A DNA stretch of 49,016 nucleotides from NCBI GenBank assembly GCA_021296235.1, contig JAGWAS010000023.1, positions 22,999 through 72,014 on the forward strand, written 5' to 3'. The translations under genes and the position numbers were made by a program. This document shows positions 43,523 to 49,016 of this stretch, piece after piece (position 1 is the first letter of the stretch; each line of letters starts with the position of its first letter). The notes below the pieces were generated by a model. That model was not told the origin of the DNA. It saw only the letters and a program-made list of their open reading frames with translations, and did no database searches. This DNA comes from Paracoccaceae bacterium (lineage in GTDB: Bacteria > Pseudomonadota > Alphaproteobacteria > Rhodobacterales > Rhodobacteraceae).

Positions 43523-44521
43523 ATGGCAAGCACATCGCAACCGCGCAGCCCGCTTGCCAAGTTGGCGACGGAGCTTCGGAAAGAATTGAGTTCCGTCCAT
43601 GCCCTGATCAGGGAGCATGCCAAGTCGGATCATGTGGCGCGCATCCAGCAGATCACTGACCACCTTTTGGGTTCCGGCGGCAAACGAATCCGTCCGATTT
43701 TGACGCTGGCGACCGCCCGGCTCTTCGATCATTCCGGGGTGAACCATCTCCATCTGGCCGCAGCGGTTGAATTCATTCACACGGCAACACTGCTTCACGA
43801 TGACGTGGTTGACCAAAGTACCCAACGACGGGGACGCCCAACAGCCAACCTCCTGTGGGACAACAAATCGTCCGTACTGGTCGGGGATTTCTTCTTCGCC
43901 CGTTCATTCCAACTTATGGTCAGGACCGATTCCATTCGGGCAATGGATGTTCTGGCTGACGCATCGGCAACGATTTCGGAAGCCGAGGTGATCCAACTCG
44001 CTGCAACCCACAGAGTGGATGTGGACGAGGAGACGTACTACAGGATCATCGGGGGAAAAACCGCTTCGCTGTTTTCCGCGGCAACGAAAGTTGGAGCGCT
44101 CGTCGCCGGAGGAAGCGAAGCCGAGCTTAATGCCGCCGGCAGATTCGGCAATGCCCTCGGCATCAGTTTTCAGATAAGGGATGACATTCTCGATTACGGT
44201 GGATCCGAAATCCTCGGGAAAAATGTCGGCGATGATTTCAGGGACCGGAAAATGACGCTTCCCATAATCCGGGCATTTTCACAAGGTTCCCGGGAAGAGA
44301 GGGAATTTTGGACGAGAGTTATTGCCCAAGGCGATCAAAGGAACGGCGATCTTGAACATGCGCTGGGAATTCTGAACCGCAGGGGCATTCTTGACAGTAT
44401 TCAGACGGATGCACGCAAATGGTCAAAAACAGCCCAAAACGAACTCCATAATCTTCCGGGTCATCCGATTCGTGAATTGCTGGCTGAACTGTCCGAATTC
44501 GCGGTCAGCCGGAACAGCTGA
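43523..44521 (+). CDS. Long-chain trans-polyprenyl diphosphate synthase
   Basis: This 332-residue enzyme of the octaprenyl/decaprenyl diphosphate synthase (IspB/DdsA) class extends farnesyl diphosphate with isopentenyl units to make the ubiquinone side chain. Both Asp-rich motifs are present: LLHDDVVD (first) and QIRDDILDYGG (second), with GGKRIRP upstream and GKTASLF between. Chain length (C40 or C50) cannot be deduced. The ATG at 43523 is chosen over the upstream frame opening. The 3' end overlaps ispE tail to tail by 17 bases. Confidence 0.93.
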   Translation: MASTSQPRSPLAKLATELRKELSSVHALIREHAKSDHVARIQQITDHLLGSGGKRIRPILTLATARLFDHSGVNHLHLAAAVEFIHTATLLHDDVVDQSTQRRGRPTANLLWDNKSSVLVGDFFFARSFQLMVRTDSIRAMDVLADASATISEAEVIQLAATHRVDVDEETYYRIIGGKTASLFSAATKVGALVAGGSEAELNAAGRFGNALGISFQIRDDILDYGGSEILGKNVGDDFRDRKMTLPIIRAFSQGSREEREFWTRVIAQGDQRNGDLEHALGILNRRGILDSIQTDARKWSKTAQNELHNLPGHPIRELLAELSEFAVSRNS

Positions 44522-45413
44522 CTGCCGGACCAGAAAACGGCGTGGAGGCGGTGGCCTCGACCCACCATGCCGGGTTTTCGGAGCCAAGCCACCGGGCTGC
44601 CTCACCTGCCTCATCCGTGCCAACGAAAATTCCGAAACAGGTTGCTCCGGACCCTGACATCCTTGCAAACAGGCAGCCGGGCAGTTGCCTGATCCGATCA
44701 AGAACCCGCCCGATTTCGGGCTCCATTCCAACAGCGACGGCTTCAAGATCATTGCGCTGAACTGCAAGCCAAGAAACGAATTCGGAAACCGAACATTGAT
44801 CCGGCGGCGGTTTCAGAACGGGTATACCAGTACCGTCGAATGCCCTGAAAACGGATCCTGTGGATATCGGAACTCCCGGATTCACCAGCACAAAATGGAG
44901 GTTGGGCACGCAGTCCACCGGGGAGACCAATTCTCCCGCCCCCTCCACAATCGCAGGGCAAGCAGCCAAGCACGCTGGAACATCGGCCCCAAGATCCATC
45001 AAGGCATCATGAGAAGGAAGTGGCTCGTTCCAAAAACCCGTCAGGAGCCTCAGCACTTCAGCCGCATCGGAGGATCCACCGCCCAAACCGGCGGCGGCTG
45101 GAATGCGTTTGCAGAGGGCTATTGCAGCACCCCTTCCATCCGCAATCAGCGCAGCTGCCCGCAGCACGAGGTTTGAACCGTCGTCCGGCACATGCTCCCT
45201 GAACGGTCCTGAGACCTCAAGGGACAGGCCATTGCCCGAGCGAATCTGGATTTGGTCGCCATACTGGGTAAACACCACGAGACTGGCAAGCCGGTGCAGC
45301 CCATCGCTTCGCCGACCGCCGACGTGAAGCGCAAGGTTTATTTTGGCCGGAGCGATGCCCTTTGCTTCAGTCGGGAACAACGGGCTGGAGCCGTTCGGAA
45401 GCAATGACTTCAC
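44505..45413 (-). CDS. ispE: 4-diphosphocytidyl-2-C-methyl-D-erythritol kinase
   Basis: This GHMP kinase of about 302 residues is in the MEP isoprenoid pathway. The substrate lysine segment APAKINLALHVGGRR and the glycine-rich ATP loop PAAAGLGGGSSDAAE are clear, followed by LGADVPACL and SGSGATCFG. Starts GTG 45413, TTG 45416 and TTG 45380 are all possible; the first two overlap the upstream TPR gene by about 50 bases, which suggests coupling. Co-location with a polyprenyl synthase links precursor supply to quinone side chain synthesis. Confidence 0.92.
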   Translation of the reverse strand: MKSLLPNGSSPLFPTEAKGIAPAKINLALHVGGRRSDGLHRLASLVVFTQYGDQIQIRSGNGLSLEVSGPFREHVPDDGSNLVLRAAALIADGRGAAIALCKRIPAAAGLGGGSSDAAEVLRLLTGFWNEPLPSHDALMDLGADVPACLAACPAIVEGAGELVSPVDCVPNLHFVLVNPGVPISTGSVFRAFDGTGIPVLKPPPDQCSVSEFVSWLAVQRNDLEAVAVGMEPEIGRVLDRIRQLPGCLFARMSGSGATCFGIFVGTDEAGEAARWLGSENPAWWVEATASTPFSGPAVSCSG

Positions 45414-47139
45414 CAAGACCGACTTCGAGTTTTCTCATGATGCTGAATTCGTCGGTTATTTCATCGTCATATTCCAGCGCACGCCGCCACTGAAACTCCG
45501 CTTCCCTTTTTCGCCCCACCGTCCAATAGGCATCGCCAAGATGATCCATGACAACCGGATCATGGGGCTCAAGCCTGATCGCAAGCTCCAACTGCGGAAC
45601 CGCTTCATCGTATCTCCCGAGTTTGAACAGCACCCAACCGAGGGAATCGATGAAGGCACCGTTTTCGGGCATCTTCTCAACTGCAATTCTGATCAGGCGC
45701 ATTGCCTCGTCAAGTTCCTCGCCCTTGTCTGCAAGGGAATAGCCAAGGTAGTTCAGCACGTAAGGGTTTTGTCCAGAGTCCTGGGCAGCGCGGCGGAAAT
45801 CGACCTTCGATTCCTGCCACCGGCCAAGTCGCTCAAGTGCGATGGCCCGATAGTAGTATACCAACCAGTCGGAGGTTGGATTTTTTGGTCGGATGGCCTC
45901 CAAATTTTCGACTTCGATCAGGTCGATGGCAGTATTGAAGGATTCGAGTGCCTGCTCATGGTTGGATTCAACATTATGGATTCTTCCGAGTGCCAAATGA
46001 ACGTCGGCATCGACCAGTGGAGATGTGATGAGCTCCTTGAGTGCATTCAGTGCCTCTTCGGTTCGGTCAAGTTGGTGAAGGGTTTCGGCTCTTGCAATTT
46101 CGGCAAACTTGAACAACGGATCATCCGGCGGCACACTGCCGTAAACTCCTTCGGCCATTTCCCAACCCTCCAATTCTTCGAAGCGGTTGGCGACCAGAAG
46201 AGCAAGCGCAGTGCTGTCGGGATTCAGAAACAAGGAAAAGTGCGCCCAGATAAGCCCCGTGTCAAAGTCTCCTTCCCTGGCGAAGCTGCTGCCGATCTCA
46301 GAAGCGAACAGAGCAATGCCGTCAACCGGGTTGTCCAAATAGTCGAATTCAATGGTTTCACCCGGTGACAATCTTTGTTTGAGGACAGCAAGCCTTTCAA
46401 TTGCCAGTTCAGGCACCCCCGTCGGTGCCAATCCGGCGAGCGACTTTGCGTCTTCGACACGACCCTGCGCCGCCAGCAGTTGGACACGGAGCACCATCAT
46501 TTCGCCGAGCAGCGTATTGGGGATGAATTTCTCGGGATTCTCAATTTCGAGAATTGACAGGACAGTCTCGTCGGCCTTGGCGTAATTCCCCCGAAGTGCG
46601 TGGATCAGGGCATGATGAAACCTCACAAACGTCAGCAGTGGGTCGGTTGGATCATGTCCCTCCAACACGGCATCCGCCGCCGCATCATTGTTGACGAAAT
46701 GCGTCCATCCAGACAGGATGGTCAAGAACGTCGAACCAATATTGAGCTCTGAATCCTGGTATCGTTGCAATGCCGAGTTGAAATCCCCGTCAACAAAATC
46801 GCCAATGGCAAGCAAGTTGACCGCGATGTCGTCGGTTCCCGGCTGAAGCGCGTCCAGCTGCCGAGCAACATCAAGCGATCCTTCAAAGTCGCCGGAACCG
46901 ATCCTGAAGTGCAGAAGGTTCCGCAGAATGTGGGGACTGGCGGGAACGGCGTCATGGATGGCGGTCAGCCTTTCTGCCGCCCGGTCGAACCGATTGCCGA
47001 ATGCGTCAATTCGTGCGGCAAGGTAGTCGCTCATCAACGAACCGGCCCCTTCTCCGGTTTCGGAAGCGTCTGCCTGTGGTCCCATCTGCAAAAAGAGAAT
47101 GCAGGCGATGGCAAATGTCTTGATAATCGAAAACTGCAC
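45367..47139 (-). CDS. Secreted tetratricopeptide-repeat protein
   Basis: This 590-residue protein has a signal peptide (MQFSIIKTFAIACILFLQMGPQADAS) and a helical body of many TPR-like pairs. The repeats are clearest at about 360-560: VHLALGRIHNVESNHEQALESFNTA, YYRAIALERLGRWQESKVDFRRA, NYLGYSLADKGEELDEAMRLIRIA, DSLGWVLFKLGRYDEAVPQLELAI, DHLGDAYWTVGRKREAEFQW. It is likely a periplasmic or lipid-anchored scaffold. The GTG at 47139, with GGAG nine bases upstream, is preferred over the TTG at 47154. Alphaproteobacteria commonly place such a gene between ETF-QO and ispE. Function unknown. Confidence 0.85.
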   Translation of the reverse strand: MQFSIIKTFAIACILFLQMGPQADASETGEGAGSLMSDYLAARIDAFGNRFDRAAERLTAIHDAVPASPHILRNLLHFRIGSGDFEGSLDVARQLDALQPGTDDIAVNLLAIGDFVDGDFNSALQRYQDSELNIGSTFLTILSGWTHFVNNDAAADAVLEGHDPTDPLLTFVRFHHALIHALRGNYAKADETVLSILEIENPEKFIPNTLLGEMMVLRVQLLAAQGRVEDAKSLAGLAPTGVPELAIERLAVLKQRLSPGETIEFDYLDNPVDGIALFASEIGSSFAREGDFDTGLIWAHFSLFLNPDSTALALLVANRFEELEGWEMAEGVYGSVPPDDPLFKFAEIARAETLHQLDRTEEALNALKELITSPLVDADVHLALGRIHNVESNHEQALESFNTAIDLIEVENLEAIRPKNPTSDWLVYYYRAIALERLGRWQESKVDFRRAAQDSGQNPYVLNYLGYSLADKGEELDEAMRLIRIAVEKMPENGAFIDSLGWVLFKLGRYDEAVPQLELAIRLEPHDPVVMDHLGDAYWTVGRKREAEFQWRRALEYDDEITDEFSIMRKLEVGLGEVIASERLQPVVPD

Positions 47140-47259
47140 TGCCCGTTGCTCCAACTTGGCCTGTCCGGTCTAAGGCGAAACCTGCACGGGGACAAGATTG
47201 CTTACCAATTTGTTATCGGTTCCTGATCCCGCATCCGTCCAACTGTGGCAACTCCCGGA

Positions 47260-48915
47260 TTACATGTTCGGATAGTTTGGTCCCTCCCCGCCCTGCGGTG
47301 TCCTCCATTCGATGTTGCCTGCCGGATCCTTGATGTCGCACGTCTTGCAGTGCACACAGTTCTGAGCGTTGATCTGAAATCTGGGGGACGACCCGCCTTC
47401 GCCGGGCAGCACCTCATAAACGCCGGCCGGACAGTAGCGTTGTGCCGGTTCGTCAAACTCGGGCAGGTTTACCCTGATCGGCACATCAGGGTCCAGCAGG
47501 TGAAGGTGGCAAGGCTGCCCCTCCTCATGGTTGGTCCCCGAGTAGCTGACATTCGTGATTCGGTCGAAGCTGAGAATGCCATCCGGACGGGGATACTCAA
47601 TCGGCGGGTGCATTGAGGCCTTTCCGGTGGATTGGGCGTCGTTAGGACCGTGCGACAGTGTTCCGAGAGGGTTCCATCCGGTCAGGTTTGCAATCCACAT
47701 GTCGAAACAGCCTAGTGCCATCGATGCTGTCAGGCCCCATTTTGACCAAAGAGGTTTGACGTTTCGCACCCGTTTCAGGTCCTTGCCGATCTGCCCGTTC
47801 CTGACAACGTCCTCGTATTCGCCCAACTCGTCGGCCGAACGCCCTTCGGCGATTGCTGTCTGCGCCGCCTCCGCCGCGGCAATTCCGCTCAACATGGCGT
47901 TGTGATTTCCCTTGATCCTCGGGACGTTGACCAACCCGGCCGAACAGCCAACCAGGGCACCGCCGGGGAAGACCATCTTTGGGATCGACTGCCAGCCGCC
48001 CTCGGTAATTGCCCTGGCACCGTAGGCAACCCGCTTTCCTCCCTCAAGCAGGCGGGCAATCATCGGATGATGCTTGAAACGTTGAAATTCCATGTAGGGG
48101 TAGAGATGAGGATTGCGGTAATTGAGATGCACCACAAAGCCGATGCTGACCTGATTGTCCTCCATGTGATAGATGAAGGATCCTCCGCCTGCATTTCTCC
48201 CGAGCGGCCAGCCGGAGGTGTGAACGACCCTTCCCTTCCGGTGGTTCTCCGGCCTGATCTCCCAGATTTCCTTCATGCCCAAACCGAATTTGGGCACATC
48301 GCTCCCGCGATCAAGTTCGAACCTGGAAATGACCTGCTTTGACAGCGATCCCCGGGCACCTTCGCAAAGCAGAACATATTTTCCGAGAACCTCGATTCCC
48401 GGTTCGTGGGACGGTCCGGGCGTTCCGTCGGCTTGCCTGCCGAATTCCCCCGCAACAACACCGGCAACCTCACCGTTCTTGCCGAACACCAGTTCGGAGC
48501 AGGACATTCCGGCAAAGATATCCACCTCCAGCATTTCGGCCTGTTCAGCCAGCCAACGGCAAACATTCGCCATCGACACAATGTGATTCCCGTGATTGCT
48601 CATCAGCGGCGGCATCGGCCAGTTCGGCACCCGAAGCATTCCGCCCTCTCCGAGAATGAAGAACCGATCTTCAAGCACCGGATTGGACACGGGTGCCCCA
48701 AGTTCATTCCAGTTCGGGATCAGCGCGTTCAGTCCGACCGGGTCAAGAACCGCTCCCGAAAGTATGTGCGACCCGACCTCCGAACCTTTTTCGAGAACGC
48801 AGACTTCAAGGTGAGGATCAAGCTGTTTCAGCCTTATTGCCGCCGACAGCCCGGCCGGTCCGGCGCCGACAATGACCACATCAAACACCATGGATTCGCG
48901 TTCGGTTGACTGCAT
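47260..48915 (-). CDS. Electron transfer flavoprotein-ubiquinone oxidoreductase
   Basis: This 551-residue ETF-QO moves electrons from acyl-CoA dehydrogenases, via ETF, to ubiquinone at the inner membrane. The FAD-binding start FDVVIVGAGPAGLSAAIRL, the central SIGFVVHLNYRNPHLYPYMEFQRFKHHP segment and the C-terminal ferredoxin-like [4Fe-4S] site (CPAGVYE, then NCVHCKTCDIKDPAGNIEW) are all present. The ATG at 48915 is preferred over 48930, because GGGAGAG between them is well placed as its ribosome binding site. The gene for ETF itself is not in the window. Confidence 0.94.
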   Translation of the reverse strand: MQSTERESMVFDVVIVGAGPAGLSAAIRLKQLDPHLEVCVLEKGSEVGSHILSGAVLDPVGLNALIPNWNELGAPVSNPVLEDRFFILGEGGMLRVPNWPMPPLMSNHGNHIVSMANVCRWLAEQAEMLEVDIFAGMSCSELVFGKNGEVAGVVAGEFGRQADGTPGPSHEPGIEVLGKYVLLCEGARGSLSKQVISRFELDRGSDVPKFGLGMKEIWEIRPENHRKGRVVHTSGWPLGRNAGGGSFIYHMEDNQVSIGFVVHLNYRNPHLYPYMEFQRFKHHPMIARLLEGGKRVAYGARAITEGGWQSIPKMVFPGGALVGCSAGLVNVPRIKGNHNAMLSGIAAAEAAQTAIAEGRSADELGEYEDVVRNGQIGKDLKRVRNVKPLWSKWGLTASMALGCFDMWIANLTGWNPLGTLSHGPNDAQSTGKASMHPPIEYPRPDGILSFDRITNVSYSGTNHEEGQPCHLHLLDPDVPIRVNLPEFDEPAQRYCPAGVYEVLPGEGGSSPRFQINAQNCVHCKTCDIKDPAGNIEWRTPQGGEGPNYPNM

Positions 48916-49016
48916 CGGATGCTCTCCCATCGCTACCCGCCGACAGAGCCGGCCCGTGCATTTGCAGCTGGAAGACTTAACGGATATCGGTGCCGCAGGT
49001 CAATTTCCCCGATCAC

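Noticed and set aside
1..49016. CRISPR arrays, tRNA or rRNA genes, intact insertion sequences
   Set aside because: No regularly spaced repeats, no cloverleaf-like or rRNA-like sequence and no full transposase were seen on reading both strands by eye.

Overview
The window looks like chromosome from an alphaproteobacterium, probably Hyphomicrobiales or a relative. The basis is gene content and order: a block of a DUF4175 (TIGR02302) protein, lysA, an lptM-like lipoprotein, argH and tlpA; a block of ETF-QO, a TPR lipid-export-like secreted protein, ispE, a polyprenyl synthase, DUF2007 and a tRNA methyltransferase; a YdcH (DUF465) gene; and phaA-phaB. No rRNA, tRNA or CRISPR array was seen.

Layout. 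1-2.0 kb: an AAA+ DUF4143 ATPase cut by the window edge and a decayed serine-recombinase remnant. 2.0-5.1 kb: a PatB/MalY C-S lyase, accA and plsC. 5.1-14.4 kb (minus strand): a ribose-type ABC importer whose operon also carries a cytoplasmic winged-helix/solute-binding-protein fusion, which is a likely regulator, and two M24 peptidase-family enzymes. 14.7-15.5 kb: a divergent SDR behind an array of 20-bp-spaced TTGGA sites. 15.6-21.5 kb (minus): an operon for a periplasmic molybdenum hydroxylase. It has a Tat-exported 2Fe-2S subunit, a molybdopterin subunit, a FAD subunit with a predicted 4Fe-4S cluster, a 48-residue membrane peptide, a cytochrome b561-type subunit and a small helical protein. 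22.7-24.8 kb: an aldolase/dehydrogenase fusion gene broken by two single-base shifts, both at runs of four G. 25.3-32.6 kb: a second ribose-type importer interleaved with hydantoinase/oxoprolinase genes hyuA and hyuB. 32.8-49.0 kb: housekeeping genes.

The stretch from about 5.1 to 32.6 kb reads as a catabolic accessory region set between conserved housekeeping genes: two importers, a periplasmic hydroxylase or aldehyde oxidase, dehydrogenases, an aldolase, an ATP-dependent lactam/imide hydrolase pair and M24 hydrolases. The substrates cannot be read from the sequence. A small polar or N-heterocyclic compound taken up and opened by HyuAB is one inference. The most unusual elements are the HTH-SBP fusion regulator and the Mo hydroxylase that appears to be wired to the quinone pool through its own cytochrome b.
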